Positions 19,707-29,765 of a stretch of DNA of 64,000 bases are shown piece by piece. The notes under the pieces are model-generated. The model did not search any database and was not told the origin of the DNA. It worked only from the letters and a program-made list of their open reading frames with translations. Within the stretch, counting starts at the first letter, position 1. The number at the start of each line of letters is the position of its first letter. The stretch spans positions 62,001 through 126,000 of the forward strand of contig CACFZE010000002.1 of assembly GCA_902570695.1 (NCBI GenBank). Reading direction: 5' to 3'. Source of the DNA: an uncultured Pelagibacteraceae bacterium (GTDB taxonomy: Bacteria; Pseudomonadota; Alphaproteobacteria; Pelagibacterales; Pelagibacteraceae). Position numbers and translations under genes: made by a program.

Positions 19707-20106
19707 AAAAAAATTCTAATTCGATCTTTGCATTTTCAAGACTGTCTGAGCCATGAACGGAGTTTTTATCAATTGAAATACCGTATTTTTTTCTCAAAGT
19801 ACCTTCCTCTGCATCTGCTGGGTTCGTTGCTCCCATTAACTTTCTATTTTCTATAACTGCATTCTCTCGTTGTAGTTTCATGACGACAATAGGACCTGAA
19901 GATAAATAAGCACATAGATCATTATAAAACGGTTTTGATTCATGCACCTTATAAAATTTCTCAGCCTCTTCTTTAGATATATGAATTTTCTTTTCTTTGA
20001 TTATTTCAAATCCTTTATCTGCGAATTCTTGTTTAATTTGATCTTGAAGATCTCTTTCAACTGCATCTGGTTTAATGATTGAGAGAGTTTGTTCAATATT
20101 ACTCAT
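19696..20106 (-). CDS. ndk: Nucleoside diphosphate kinase
   Basis: Ndk (136 residues) interconverts nucleoside di- and triphosphates by a phospho-histidine ping-pong mechanism. The N-terminal TLSIIKPDAVERD, the LMGATNPADAEEGTLRKKYG segment and the active-site histidine in NSVHGSDSLENA are all present. It starts eight bases inside the end of pepA, so it is probably co-transcribed with it. Confidence 0.97.
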   Translation of the reverse strand: MSNIEQTLSIIKPDAVERDLQDQIKQEFADKGFEIIKEKKIHISKEEAEKFYKVHESKPFYNDLCAYLSSGPIVVMKLQRENAVIENRKLMGATNPADAEEGTLRKKYGISIDKNSVHGSDSLENAKIELEFFFNN

Positions 20107-21535
20107 AGTTGTCCTCTATTAGTTTGTTTAATAATCTAACACCATAACCAGTTGCACCTCCTGAGTTTAATGCGCCCCCGTATTTTGAAAATGCCATTCC
20201 TGCAATATCTAAATGAGCCCAAGGAGTTTTTTTTAGGATAAATCTTTGTAAAAATTGAGCTGCAGTTGTGGAGCCAGCTCCACCTACGTAATTAATATTT
20301 TGCATATCTGCATTTTTAGAATTTATTAATTTATTAAAGTTTTCGTTTAATGGCATTCTCCAAAGTTTTTCCTCTACACTTTCTCCAGCCTCTATTAATT
20401 GTTTTGATAATTTATCGTTATTTGAAAACAGTCCTGCATACTCAGAACCAAGAGATACAATTATTGCGCCAGTTAATGTCGCTAGGTCAACTATAAATTG
20501 AGGTTTAAATTTTTCTTCTGTAAATGTTAACGCGTCAGCTAAAACCAACCTACCTTCAGCATCTGTATTTAAAATTTCAATAGTTTTACCACTGTAGGAT
20601 TTTACAATATCTCCAGGCCTTTGTGCATTTCCACTTACCATGTTCTCTACAAGGCCTACTACACCAACAGCATTGATTTTAGATTTTCTTAGAGCTAGAG
20701 TTTTCATTAAACCAACTACAGTGGCGGAGCCTGCCATATCATATGTCATATCCTCCATAAATTTTGCAGGTTTTAGTGAATAACCTCCAGTATCAAAACA
20801 TACACCTTTTCCAACAAATCCTAATGGTTTAGATTTATTTTTTGCACCATTCCACTCTATAGTAACTAAATATGACCCTCTGACACTTCCTTGTCCTACA
20901 CCTAATAAAGCATTCATGCCCATCTTTTTTAATTTTTTTTGATCATACACTGTAATCTTTAATCCAAATTTTCTTAATTTGGTTATTCGTTTTGCATATT
21001 CATCTGGATGAAGAACATTGCCTGGCTCAGATACGAGGTCTCTAGTAAGAAAAATGCCATCTAAAATAGAGTTTAATTTATTTCTCAATAAATTTGTTTT
21101 TTTATATTTTGTTCCAACTACATATAATTTTGTTATTACATTTTTAGATTTTTCAGTTTTATAAATATCAAAATCATAAGACTTAAGTTGGGCACCATGT
21201 AAAAGTTTCTCTAATTGCACACTTGTTAGTGAGGATAAATTTGCATTAATAAAAGATTTATCAATTTTGCTACTTTTTAAAAAAACGTATAACTCCGAAC
21301 CTATTTTTTCGTAATCTAATGACATTTTACATTTCGTGCAATTTACTAAGATATAAGTTTTGTTATTTATATCTTTAATAAGAAATTTTTTATCTATGAA
21401 TAACTTATTGGAAAATAAAGATTTGATATAAGAATTAAGTATTTTATTATTAATTTTTTTATCTTTTACTAAAATAATCTCATGATCTATGGCTACTTTT
21501 GGGACTTTATTTGCAAATTCTAATTTTAGCTTCAT
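20099..21535 (-). CDS. pepA: Leucyl aminopeptidase (cytosol aminopeptidase, M17)
   Basis: This 478-residue M17 metallopeptidase removes N-terminal residues from peptides. The C-terminal catalytic domain has the two-metal ligands in GKGVCFDTGGYSLKP and the NTDAEGRLVLADAL signature; the N-terminal domain is diverged, as usual. E. coli PepA also binds DNA, which cannot be inferred for this protein. The gene is divergent from lptF, separated by 54 bp, and leads a two-gene unit with ndk. The lptF/pepA divergence is widespread in proteobacteria. Confidence 0.95.
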   Translation of the reverse strand: MKLKLEFANKVPKVAIDHEIILVKDKKINNKILNSYIKSLFSNKLFIDKKFLIKDINNKTYILVNCTKCKMSLDYEKIGSELYVFLKSSKIDKSFINANLSSLTSVQLEKLLHGAQLKSYDFDIYKTEKSKNVITKLYVVGTKYKKTNLLRNKLNSILDGIFLTRDLVSEPGNVLHPDEYAKRITKLRKFGLKITVYDQKKLKKMGMNALLGVGQGSVRGSYLVTIEWNGAKNKSKPLGFVGKGVCFDTGGYSLKPAKFMEDMTYDMAGSATVVGLMKTLALRKSKINAVGVVGLVENMVSGNAQRPGDIVKSYSGKTIEILNTDAEGRLVLADALTFTEEKFKPQFIVDLATLTGAIIVSLGSEYAGLFSNNDKLSKQLIEAGESVEEKLWRMPLNENFNKLINSKNADMQNINYVGGAGSTTAAQFLQRFILKKTPWAHLDIAGMAFSKYGGALNSGGATGYGVRLLNKLIEDNYE

Positions 21536-21589
21536 TTTTTTGAAATATTTAATAGATAATGTTGTATATTTATTAAATTAATAATTTCA

Positions 21590-22720
21590 ATGAATAAATT
21601 AATTTTTCGTAAATTATATTACGATATTTTGGTATTTTTTTTATTATCATCTATTTCGATAACTACTATTATTTGGGTAATTCAGGGTGTGAATTTATTA
21701 GATATCGTTTCTGAACAAGGTCATGCTTTAAGAGTTTATTTCATATATTCTGCTTTAAATATTCCTAAAATTTTTAGTAAATTAATAGTTTTTACCTTCT
21801 TCATTAGCTTATTTGTTGTGATTAGTAGATATGAAGAAAATAATGAAATTTTGGTTTTTTGGGTAAATGGAATAAAGAAAATATCTTTTATCAATTTTAT
21901 TGCTAAAATTTCCGTATTTTTTTTATTATTTCAATTAACCTTAACGTTAATTATCGTTCCTTATACACAAAACCTTGCGCAATTATTTTTAAAAAACTCC
22001 TCAATAGATTATTTTCCAAAATTGATTCAAGAAAAAGAATTCTCTAATATTGGAAATAATTTAACAATTTTTGTAGAAGAATATGACGAAAAAAGAAATT
22101 TAAAAGGAATATATATTAGAGAGAAGATAAATAAGAATGAGACTAAAATAATAATAGCTAACAAAGGAAGATTGATAGATAAAGAAGGAGGTTTTGGCCT
22201 AGTACTTTCTGATGGTACCATAACAAATATTGATAAAAAAACTAGTTTTAATCTTAATTTTCAAGAAACTAATTATGCAATTTCAAATCTAAATTCGAAA
22301 ACAAGAAAAGAAAGTAAACTAGACGAAATAGAGAGTAACTTTTTAATTAAATGTTTAAATAATTTTTTTGAGAAAAGGAAAGATGACAAACTTAGGTGTG
22401 GAGAGGAAAATTCATTTTTACTAAAAGATATATATGAAGAAATTTTTAAAAGATTAATAAACCCAATTTACATTGTAATATTGGCATTAATAAGCTCTTT
22501 AGTAATTGTTAAGTCCAGATTAAATAAATTTCAAAATTATTATAAATTTTTTTTATTTATAACCGGATTTTTTATTATAATATTTTCGGAGCTAAGTTAT
22601 AAATTAATATTCTATTCAAATCAGGTAGAGATTTTATCTTTAATGTTTCCGATATTATTTATATTCTTATTTTATTTTTTTATTTTTATTAAATCTAATT
22701 TTAACTTTAAATATTTATGA
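21590..22720 (+). CDS. lptF: LPS export ABC transporter permease LptF
   Basis: This 376-residue YjgP/YjgQ-family permease has three N-terminal membrane helices (about residues 10-30, 55-80, 100-125), a long periplasmic beta domain and three C-terminal helices. With LptG and the LptB ATPase it extracts lipopolysaccharide from the inner membrane and feeds the Lpt bridge. It leads lptF-lptG-lptD-surA-pdxA-rsmA and overlaps lptG by four bases. Assignment as LptF and not LptG rests mainly on gene order. Confidence 0.9.
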   Translation: MNKLIFRKLYYDILVFFLLSSISITTIIWVIQGVNLLDIVSEQGHALRVYFIYSALNIPKIFSKLIVFTFFISLFVVISRYEENNEILVFWVNGIKKISFINFIAKISVFFLLFQLTLTLIIVPYTQNLAQLFLKNSSIDYFPKLIQEKEFSNIGNNLTIFVEEYDEKRNLKGIYIREKINKNETKIIIANKGRLIDKEGGFGLVLSDGTITNIDKKTSFNLNFQETNYAISNLNSKTRKESKLDEIESNFLIKCLNNFFEKRKDDKLRCGEENSFLLKDIYEEIFKRLINPIYIVILALISSLVIVKSRLNKFQNYYKFFLFITGFFIIIFSELSYKLIFYSNQVEILSLMFPILFIFLFYFFIFIKSNFNFKYL

Positions 22721-23799
22721 CATTAAAAAAATACCATTACTATATATATTCGCAATTTATAAAAAGTTTTCTTCTAATTAGTTTAGTTTTTTTTTCTATA
22801 GTGATAATTGTAAATTTCTTCGAAGAAATTAGATTTGCTGAAAAATATAATACAGAAACATATTTTACAATATATTTGTCATTTTTAAACGCTCCAACTT
22901 TGATGTTTGAAATATTTCCTTTTATATTTTTATTAACAATCAAATTTTTCTATTTAAATCTTGAAGATAAAAATGAACTCGAGGTATTTAAAACTAATGG
23001 TATTAGTAATTTAAAATTAATCTATCTTTTAACATTACTAACTAGCATTATTGGAATTATAATTCTTATATTTTATTACTCTTTATCTTCAAAATTACAA
23101 AGCAAATATTTGGATATCAAGAATAAATTTTCAAATAATAACGAATATTTGGCTGTTGTAAAAGATGATGGACTCTGGATAAAGGAGGAAAGGGAAAAAA
23201 ATCTCTTCATAATTCATGCAGAAAAATTTGATAAAGATAGTTTACAAAATGTGACGATTACTGAAGCAAGCGAATATTATAACAATAAATCAACAATAAA
23301 TGCTGAAAAAGCAAACGTATCATCAAAAAATTGGTTATTGAACAATGTTACGTTACTTTCAGAAGAAGGAGAAAAGAAAAATTTAAAAAGCTTTGTATAT
23401 AACTCATCTTTTAATGGAGAAATAATTTCTAATTTATTTTCAAATTTAAACTCATTAAATATTTATCAATTACACAAACTTTCAAATAATTACTCAAAAA
23501 TTGGATACTCAAATACTGAAGTAAAAATTCATTTAAATAAAATTTATAGTATGCCAATATTCTATATGCTAATGACTATTTTGGGCTTCATAATGATAAA
23601 TAAACTTAAAATTATAAAATCTAGATTTTTTACAATAATTTTTGGAATTTTATTTTCTGTATTAATTTACTATATAAATTATTTTTCGGGACTATTAGGT
23701 AATAATGGAGTGTTGCCAATTTATTTGTCTGTATGGGTACCTCTGCTACTAATTTTTTTAATTTGTATGATTGGAATTATAAAAATAAATGAAAATTAA
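22717..23799 (+). CDS. lptG: LPS export ABC transporter permease LptG
   Basis: This 360-residue YjgP/YjgQ-family permease has the same six-helix layout as its neighbour: helices near residues 12-32, 55-80 and 98-122, a periplasmic beta-jellyroll domain with KDDGLWIKEE, then three C-terminal helices. It forms the LptB2FG transporter with LptF. It overlaps lptF by four bases and lptD by 11, consistent with coupled translation of the LPS-export machinery. Confidence 0.9.
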   Translation: MTLKKYHYYIYSQFIKSFLLISLVFFSIVIIVNFFEEIRFAEKYNTETYFTIYLSFLNAPTLMFEIFPFIFLLTIKFFYLNLEDKNELEVFKTNGISNLKLIYLLTLLTSIIGIIILIFYYSLSSKLQSKYLDIKNKFSNNNEYLAVVKDDGLWIKEEREKNLFIIHAEKFDKDSLQNVTITEASEYYNNKSTINAEKANVSSKNWLLNNVTLLSEEGEKKNLKSFVYNSSFNGEIISNLFSNLNSLNIYQLHKLSNNYSKIGYSNTEVKIHLNKIYSMPIFYMLMTILGFIMINKLKIIKSRFFTIIFGILFSVLIYYINYFSGLLGNNGVLPIYLSVWVPLLLIFLICMIGIIKINEN

Positions 23800-26182
23800 A
23801 AACTTTATCAGTAAATTATTCATAATCATTTTAATTTTTTATTCAGTTAAAGCAGATGAAATTGAGATTGATGCTTCAGATATTAAAATACAAGATGAAG
23901 GAAAATTAATTAAAGCATTTAACTCAAATGTTAATATACCTAAAAGAAAACTCAGTATCAAATCACAAATCACAGAATATGATAAACAAAAAAAAATAAT
24001 TAAATTTATAGATAACGTATATTTTTTTGATGAAATTAATAATGTAATTATAAAAAGTGATCTAATAAGATATGATGAAAATAAAAACTTAATCTTTAGT
24101 CCAGGAAAAGCAGAATTTTTAATTGAAGATAAGTACAATTTAACCTCAAGTAAAATTTATTTTGATAGAAGTATTCAGGAAATTTATAGCGATGAAGAAA
24201 CTGAAATAATAGACGATGAGAATAATATTTATAATCTTGAAGATGAGTTTCGCTTTGATATATCAAATGAAATAATTCTATCAAAAAAATCAAGCATCTT
24301 AGATAATGAAAAAAATAAATATATATTTGAAGATATTGCAATAAATCTAAATTTAAATGAAATTGTTGGTAAAGAAATAAAGATTGAATACGAAAATTCA
24401 TACTTTGGAAATTCAAATAATCGTCCAGTACTAAGAGGAAGAAGTGGATTTTCAAATGATGAAAGTTTGAAAATTTATAATGCTGCCTTCAGTACATGTA
24501 ATGTAGAAAAAAGAAAATGTAGAGGATGGGAGCTAAATACAGAAAAATTTAATCACGATAAGATAAATAAAGTATTTGAATATAAAAATTCTTGGTTAAA
24601 ATTATTTGATTATAAAGTCTTTTATGCTCCTTACTTTAGTCATCCAGACCCATCTGTAAAAAGAAAATCAGGTTTTTTAACGCCATCTTATACAACTTCT
24701 GATACTCTAGGAATGTCATTAAATACTCCTTATTTTAAAGTCATATCTGTAGACAAAGACATGACTTTTAGTCCGAAGTTTTATGCTGATAAAAGTTTTA
24801 TGTTACAAAATGAATACAGGCAAGTTTTAGAAAATTCAAAAATACTTTCAGATTTTAGTTTTTTGATTGGAGAACATGGAACAAAGTCACATTTATTTTA
24901 CAATCAAGTTGGTCAATTAAATAATAATCTAAGTTATCAAATAGATATTCAAGATATTACAGGTGATAATTATATTAAAACTCACTCACTAAAAGAAACA
25001 ACCCCATTAATCGATAGAGATGACTACCTTTTATCGAAAGCTGATTTAAATTGGATATTCGCTGACTCAAGTCTTAATACTTCAGTAAAAATATTTGAAA
25101 ATTTATCAGCTAGCAAAAATGATAGGTACACTTTTGTTCTACCTGATTTTAATTTTGTAAAACAAATAAGTTTGCCTGAAAATTATGAAGGATCTTTTAA
25201 TTTTAATTCTTATGGAAATGTAAAAAATTATAATACCAATATTACAGATGCTAAAATTACAAATGATTTTCTTTTTGAGTCTAATGAATATATTAACTCA
25301 AGTGGAATTACAACAAACTACAATATTTTAATAAAAAACTACAACTATTATGCAAATGAAAATAGTAATGTCGATGATGATAGAATTTATGATTTAACTG
25401 GAGTAATAAAAATAGAAAGCGCTTTGCCTTTGCAAAAAAGAATGGAAAATTACACCAATCTATTAAAACCAATTGTGTCTCTAAGATATAGTCCAAATGG
25501 AAATTCAGACTTATCAAATAATAATACTTTATTAGATTATAACAGTGTTTTTGGCCTCAATAGATTGGGATCTTCCTCAGAAACAGAAGGGGGTGGATCT
25601 TTAAGTTTAGGATTAGAATTCAATAGAAAACAAAGTTCAGGATTTGAGATATTTGATTTTAAAGTTGCAAATGTACTTAGAGCTGATGAAGATTATAGAT
25701 TGCCGAAAAGATCTAAACTCAATAAAACTAGATCAGATATTTTTGGAAATTTGAGGTATAATTTCAATGACAATATTAATTTAGGATATTTTTTTTCTTA
25801 CGATAGGGATTTAAAATATTCTAATCTTGATGGATTAGATTTGCAATTTAAGATAAATAACTTTGTTTCTAAATTTGAATACTACTCTGAGAAAAACGAT
25901 TTAGAAGATAAGGAAAATATTAAAAATAGAAGTTCATATAGAATAAATGGGGATAATAGTTTAAATTTTGCAATTACTAAAGATTTAAACGATGATTACA
26001 CTCAATTTTATGATTTGATTTATAATTATCAAACTGATTGTATTTCTATTGATCTAAATTATAAGAAATCATTTTATAGAGATGGAAATGTAGAACCAAC
26101 CCAAAGCTTATCATTTTTAGTTAGAATCATTCCATTTAATGAATTTGGGGTGCCAAACTTAGGAAATGTAATAGGTTATTAA
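23789..26182 (+). CDS. lptD: LPS-assembly outer-membrane protein LptD
   Basis: This is a 797-residue outer-membrane protein. A signal peptide (about residues 1-22) is followed by an OstA/LptA-like domain (about 23-210, with IDASDIKIQDEGKLI) and a C-terminal beta-barrel. It inserts LPS into the outer leaflet with LptE. Three cysteines are visible: C237 and C244 (STCNVEKRKC) and one near residue 763 (TDCIS). E. coli LptD uses four cysteines in two disulfides, so the oxidative folding route here probably differs. It lies between lptG and surA. Confidence 0.92.
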   Translation: MKIKNFISKLFIIILIFYSVKADEIEIDASDIKIQDEGKLIKAFNSNVNIPKRKLSIKSQITEYDKQKKIIKFIDNVYFFDEINNVIIKSDLIRYDENKNLIFSPGKAEFLIEDKYNLTSSKIYFDRSIQEIYSDEETEIIDDENNIYNLEDEFRFDISNEIILSKKSSILDNEKNKYIFEDIAINLNLNEIVGKEIKIEYENSYFGNSNNRPVLRGRSGFSNDESLKIYNAAFSTCNVEKRKCRGWELNTEKFNHDKINKVFEYKNSWLKLFDYKVFYAPYFSHPDPSVKRKSGFLTPSYTTSDTLGMSLNTPYFKVISVDKDMTFSPKFYADKSFMLQNEYRQVLENSKILSDFSFLIGEHGTKSHLFYNQVGQLNNNLSYQIDIQDITGDNYIKTHSLKETTPLIDRDDYLLSKADLNWIFADSSLNTSVKIFENLSASKNDRYTFVLPDFNFVKQISLPENYEGSFNFNSYGNVKNYNTNITDAKITNDFLFESNEYINSSGITTNYNILIKNYNYYANENSNVDDDRIYDLTGVIKIESALPLQKRMENYTNLLKPIVSLRYSPNGNSDLSNNNTLLDYNSVFGLNRLGSSSETEGGGSLSLGLEFNRKQSSGFEIFDFKVANVLRADEDYRLPKRSKLNKTRSDIFGNLRYNFNDNINLGYFFSYDRDLKYSNLDGLDLQFKINNFVSKFEYYSEKNDLEDKENIKNRSSYRINGDNSLNFAITKDLNDDYTQFYDLIYNYQTDCISIDLNYKKSFYRDGNVEPTQSLSFLVRIIPFNEFGVPNLGNVIGY

Positions 26183-26186
26183 AAAA

Positions 26187-27113
26187 ATGTGTTTAATAAA
26201 AAAAATTTTTTTTTCATTTTTTATTTTAGTAATTCCTTTTACTTCAAATGCTAATATTATAATAAAATATAAAATCGGAGATGAGATAATCACAAATATA
26301 GATATTTTAAACGAAAAAAAATATTTAACCTTTCTCAGACCTGGATTAAAAAACATACCGGATAAAGAAATTATTAGTATTTCACAAAATTCAATAATTA
26401 GAGAAACAATAAAGAAAAGAGAGGTAGATAAGATTTTTAAAAATATCGATAATATTAAACTTATCAATGAAATTAAGAACAATTTATTTAAATATAAAAA
26501 AGTTAATAATGAAGTTGAATTCAAAAAACTATTAAAAAAAGACAAAATTAATTATGAAAAAATAATTGATAAGATGAAATATGAGGCTCTATGGAACGAG
26601 TTGGTTTATAAAAAGTTCAATCCTTTAGTAAAAATAAATGAAAATAAACTCAAGCAAGAACTTAAATTAAAAATATCTAGCAATAAAAAATATGAATACA
26701 ACTTATCTGAGTTAGTTTTTGATATTAATAATAGAGAAAATTTTAATGAAAAATACGATGAAATATTAAAAAATATAAAAAATTATGATTTTAAATATGC
26801 GGCTACAAAATTCAGTTTAGCAGAAAGTGGAAAGAAAGGTGGTCAAATTGGATGGATAAAAGAAACACTTTTATCCGATATGATAACAAATAATTTAAAA
26901 AATAAAAAAAAGGAAAGCATTACAAAACCAATAAAAATACCATCTGGTTATCTATTGTTAAAAATTAATGATAAAAAAGAAATTAAGCAAAAAATTAATA
27001 TTGAAAAAGAATTAAATGAACTTAAAAATTATGAGAGAAATAAACAACTAAATCAATTTTCCTTAGTTTATTATAAAAAACTAAAGCAAAATACCATTAT
27101 CAATGAATATTAA
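26187..27113 (+). CDS. surA: SurA-like periplasmic chaperone / parvulin PPIase
   Basis: This is a 308-residue protein with a signal peptide (about residues 1-22), an N-terminal SurA chaperone-type helical region and one parvulin domain toward the C-terminus (YNLSELVF ... FSLAESGKKGGQIGWIKE ... IPSGYLLLKIND). E. coli SurA has two parvulin domains; here only one is evident, typical of the shorter alphaproteobacterial form. It helps outer-membrane proteins such as LptD fold. It is encoded directly after lptD and overlaps pdxA by 11 bases. Confidence 0.85.
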   Translation: MCLIKKIFFSFFILVIPFTSNANIIIKYKIGDEIITNIDILNEKKYLTFLRPGLKNIPDKEIISISQNSIIRETIKKREVDKIFKNIDNIKLINEIKNNLFKYKKVNNEVEFKKLLKKDKINYEKIIDKMKYEALWNELVYKKFNPLVKINENKLKQELKLKISSNKKYEYNLSELVFDINNRENFNEKYDEILKNIKNYDFKYAATKFSLAESGKKGGQIGWIKETLLSDMITNNLKNKKKESITKPIKIPSGYLLLKINDKKEIKQKINIEKELNELKNYERNKQLNQFSLVYYKKLKQNTIINEY

Positions 27114-28062
27114 ATATATATTTATAGTATTGGGAGAGCCATATAGTATTTTTTCAGAATTAATCGGGAAATATATTTATAAAAATAAAAAATTTAATAA
27201 AAAAATTATTTTAATTGGGAGTAAAAAACTAATTGAAAGACAACTAAGAAGTTTGAAATATAAATATATATTGAATAAAATAGAACACTTATCAGAGTCA
27301 AAGAAAAGTCAGATTAATATTATAAATATAGATTTTAAATTTAAAAAAAAATTTGATAAAATTTCAAATAAATCAAATAAATACATAGAGGAGTCCTTTA
27401 ATAAATTTTTTGAAATTTCTAAAAATGAGGAAAATAACTTCGTATTAATTAATGGGCCGATATCTAAAAAAACATTTCTAAAGAAAAAATTTCTGGGGAT
27501 AACAGAATATTTGTCACAAAAAACAAATTCAAATAATGAAGTGATGTTAATTTACAATAGTAAATTGTCTGTTTCACCAATTACAACACATATGCCAATA
27601 AAAAATGTTAATAAGAATATTTCAAAACAAAAAATTATTAAAAATGTGCAAAATATTAACAATTTTTATAAAAAAGTTTTAAAAATTAATCCAAAAATAG
27701 CTATATTAGGATTAAATCCGCATTGCGAAAGTATTGAAAAATATAGTGAAGAGGAAAAAATAATTATACCAGCAACAAACTTTTTAAAAAAAAGAGGAGT
27801 CAGTATCAAAGGGCCATATTCTGCAGACACATTTTTTATCAAAAAAAATTTGGATGAATTTAATATTGTTATTGGAATGTATCACGACCAAGTTTTGACA
27901 CCAATTAAGACCCTTTTTAATTTTAATGCAATTAATATTACTCTAGGACTACCATTCATTAGATTATCGCCTGACCATGGTCCAAATTTTGAAATGTCAG
28001 GAAAAAATATTTCAGATCCCTCATCTTTTTTTTACGCAATGAAATTTATTGAAAATTTATAA
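27103..28062 (+). CDS. pdxA: 4-hydroxythreonine-4-phosphate dehydrogenase
   Basis: PdxA (319 residues) oxidises 4-phosphohydroxy-threonine in the deoxyxylulose-5-phosphate-dependent vitamin B6 pathway. Supporting motifs are a divergent N-terminal VLGEPYSI (usually TMGDPAGI), TEYLSQKT, the metal-binding His in TTHMPIKNV, ILGLNPHCE, GPYSADTFF, GMYHDQVLTPIK and the C-terminal LSPDHGPNFEMSG. The N-terminal third is more diverged than the C-terminal part. It occupies its classic place between surA and rsmA. Confidence 0.92.
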   Translation: MNIKYIFIVLGEPYSIFSELIGKYIYKNKKFNKKIILIGSKKLIERQLRSLKYKYILNKIEHLSESKKSQINIINIDFKFKKKFDKISNKSNKYIEESFNKFFEISKNEENNFVLINGPISKKTFLKKKFLGITEYLSQKTNSNNEVMLIYNSKLSVSPITTHMPIKNVNKNISKQKIIKNVQNINNFYKKVLKINPKIAILGLNPHCESIEKYSEEEKIIIPATNFLKKRGVSIKGPYSADTFFIKKNLDEFNIVIGMYHDQVLTPIKTLFNFNAINITLGLPFIRLSPDHGPNFEMSGKNISDPSSFFYAMKFIENL

Positions 28063-28070
28063 GTATATTT

Positions 28071-28850
28071 ATGCCCAAAAAAAGTTTAGGTCAAAATTTT
28101 TTAAATAATGCATCTTTACTATCAAATATTGTTGAAGTAGGTAATATTTCGAAAAAAGATGTTGTTTTAGAGATAGGCCCAGGTACAGGGAATCTAACAG
28201 AAAAAATTTTGGAAAAAAAACCAAAAAAATTTTATGTGGTTGAAAAAGACGATTCATTATCAAAATTTTTGAAAAATAAATTTGGTGATAAGATAATTAT
28301 AATAAATGATGATATTTTAAATTGTTATAATAAATTTAAATTTGATACTCAGATAAAAGTATTTGGCAATTTACCATATAATATATCAACTAAGATCTTA
28401 ATTTCTTTTATTAAACTAAATGATATTTCAAAATATTTTTCAAAATTTATATTCATATTTCAAAAAGAAGTTGCCGATAGATTAATAGCAGAAACAAATA
28501 ATAAAAATTATGGAAGATTATCGGTTATTACATCTTGGAAGATGGAAAAATCTAAAATATTAGATATTTCACCGGAATTTTTTTATCCTATTCCAAAAGT
28601 ATGGAGCACTTTGTTAACATTAACTCCTAAATCAGATTTTATAAAAATAAATCGAATAAAAAATTTAGAACATGTAACAAATATTTTTTTTAATCAACGG
28701 AGAAAAATGATTGGAAAACCCATGAAGCAGCTTTTTAAAAACTATGAAATAACCTCAAAAATTTTAAATCTTGATTTAAAATTAAGACCACAAAATATTC
28801 CGGTAGATAAATATTTAGAGATTTGTAAAACTTTTGAAGAATTAACTTAG
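28071..28850 (+). CDS. rsmA: 16S rRNA dimethyladenosine transferase
   Basis: RsmA/KsgA (259 residues) dimethylates two adjacent adenosines near the 3' end of 16S rRNA late in 30S assembly. It has the N-terminal KKSLGQNFL, the SAM-binding VLEIGPGTGNLTE, a DDIL acidic motif and the catalytic NLPYN. The C-terminal helical domain carries a FFNQRRKMIGKPM stretch. It ends the lptF-to-rsmA run and overlaps convergent gmk by nine bases. Confidence 0.96.
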   Translation: MPKKSLGQNFLNNASLLSNIVEVGNISKKDVVLEIGPGTGNLTEKILEKKPKKFYVVEKDDSLSKFLKNKFGDKIIIINDDILNCYNKFKFDTQIKVFGNLPYNISTKILISFIKLNDISKYFSKFIFIFQKEVADRLIAETNNKNYGRLSVITSWKMEKSKILDISPEFFYPIPKVWSTLLTLTPKSDFIKINRIKNLEHVTNIFFNQRRKMIGKPMKQLFKNYEITSKILNLDLKLRPQNIPVDKYLEICKTFEELT

Positions 28851-29465
28851 CAGATTTTTGACATGTAACTTTATTAAATTATAGTCAAATTTTATTTTAT
28901 TATTACTTTTTATAAATTTCATTATTTTATTATAGCAAATTTGAAGATCATCATTGATCACAACAAAATCATATTCTTTCCATTTTAATAAATCTTTTTT
29001 AAATCCATTCATTCTTTTTTTAACAGTTTTTAAATTTTTTTTTTCCCTTTTAATAAGTCTTTTTACTAACTCTTTTTTAGATGGAGGAAGTACAAATATT
29101 GTAAGCAATTTATATTTTAATCTTTTATTTCTTATTTGCCTCGTGCCTTGCCAATCAATATCAAAAACAATATTTTTTCCTTTTTTAAGTTTTTCTGTTA
29201 CTAAAGCTTTTGATGAACCATAATAATTATCAAAAACTTTTGCGTGTTCTAAAAATTCTCCTCTTTTAATAAGTTTTTTGAAGTTATTTTTTGAAATAAA
29301 ATAATAATCTTTAGCATTTTTCTCGTTAAATCTTGGAGATCTAGTGGTGTGAGATATCGAAACTGAAAAGTTTTTATTTTTTGAAATTTTTCTTACTAGG
29401 GTGGTTTTTCCCGCACCTGATGGTGATGAAAGAATGTACATTCCACCTTTTTTAAAGCTGGACAT
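28842..29465 (-). CDS. gmk: Guanylate kinase
   Basis: Gmk (207 residues) phosphorylates GMP to GDP. The P-loop is SSPSGAGKTTLVRK near residue 14, followed by SHTTRSPR and the YYFIS/GEFLEHA GMP-binding region, and DIDWQGTRQIR. It lies 12 bp downstream of acpP. In many alphaproteobacteria fabF and mltG sit between acpP and gmk; neither is present in this interval. Confidence 0.96.
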   Translation of the reverse strand: MSSFKKGGMYILSSPSGAGKTTLVRKISKNKNFSVSISHTTRSPRFNEKNAKDYYFISKNNFKKLIKRGEFLEHAKVFDNYYGSSKALVTEKLKKGKNIVFDIDWQGTRQIRNKRLKYKLLTIFVLPPSKKELVKRLIKREKKNLKTVKKRMNGFKKDLLKWKEYDFVVINDDLQICYNKIMKFIKSNNKIKFDYNLIKLHVKNLLS

Positions 29466-29477
29466 TTAAAGTTAAAA

Positions 29478-29717
29478 TTAGTTAGCTTTATTTTCTATAA
29501 ATTTTACCGCATCCCCAACAGTAAGAATTTTTTCTGCATCACTATCTGATATCTCAGATCCAAACTCTTCTTCAAAGGCCATTACAAGCTCTACCGTATC
29601 TAAACTATCCGCACCCAAGTCATCTATAAAACTTGATTCTTCAGTTACTTTTGCCTCGTCAATTCCTAAATGATCTGCAACAATTTTTTTAACTTTAGCT
29701 GAAATTTCTTCTGACAT
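29478..29717 (-). CDS. acpP: Acyl carrier protein
   Basis: AcpP (79 residues) is the small acidic carrier of fatty acyl chains. The phosphopantetheine-accepting serine is in [18 protein letters not shown]. Helix-rich sequence, acidic character and length are typical. It follows fabG by 48 bp and precedes gmk. Its own upstream AT-rich strip could hold a promoter, as acpP is usually expressed above its neighbours, but no clear promoter boxes stand out. Confidence 0.97.
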   Translation of the reverse strand: MSEEISAKVKKIVADHLGIDEAKVTEESSFIDDLGADSLDTVELVMAFEEEFGSEISDSDAEKILTVGDAVKFIENKAN

Positions 29718-29765
29718 TTTTTCCTTATTTGTTAATTTTGTTTAATAATTATTTATATATTTTTG

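Noticed and set aside
24096..24455. 119-residue antisense frame in lptD
   Set aside because: It is a Leu/Phe/Tyr-rich shadow of the Lys/Asn/Glu-rich coding strand, as are many antisense frames in this AT-rich window.
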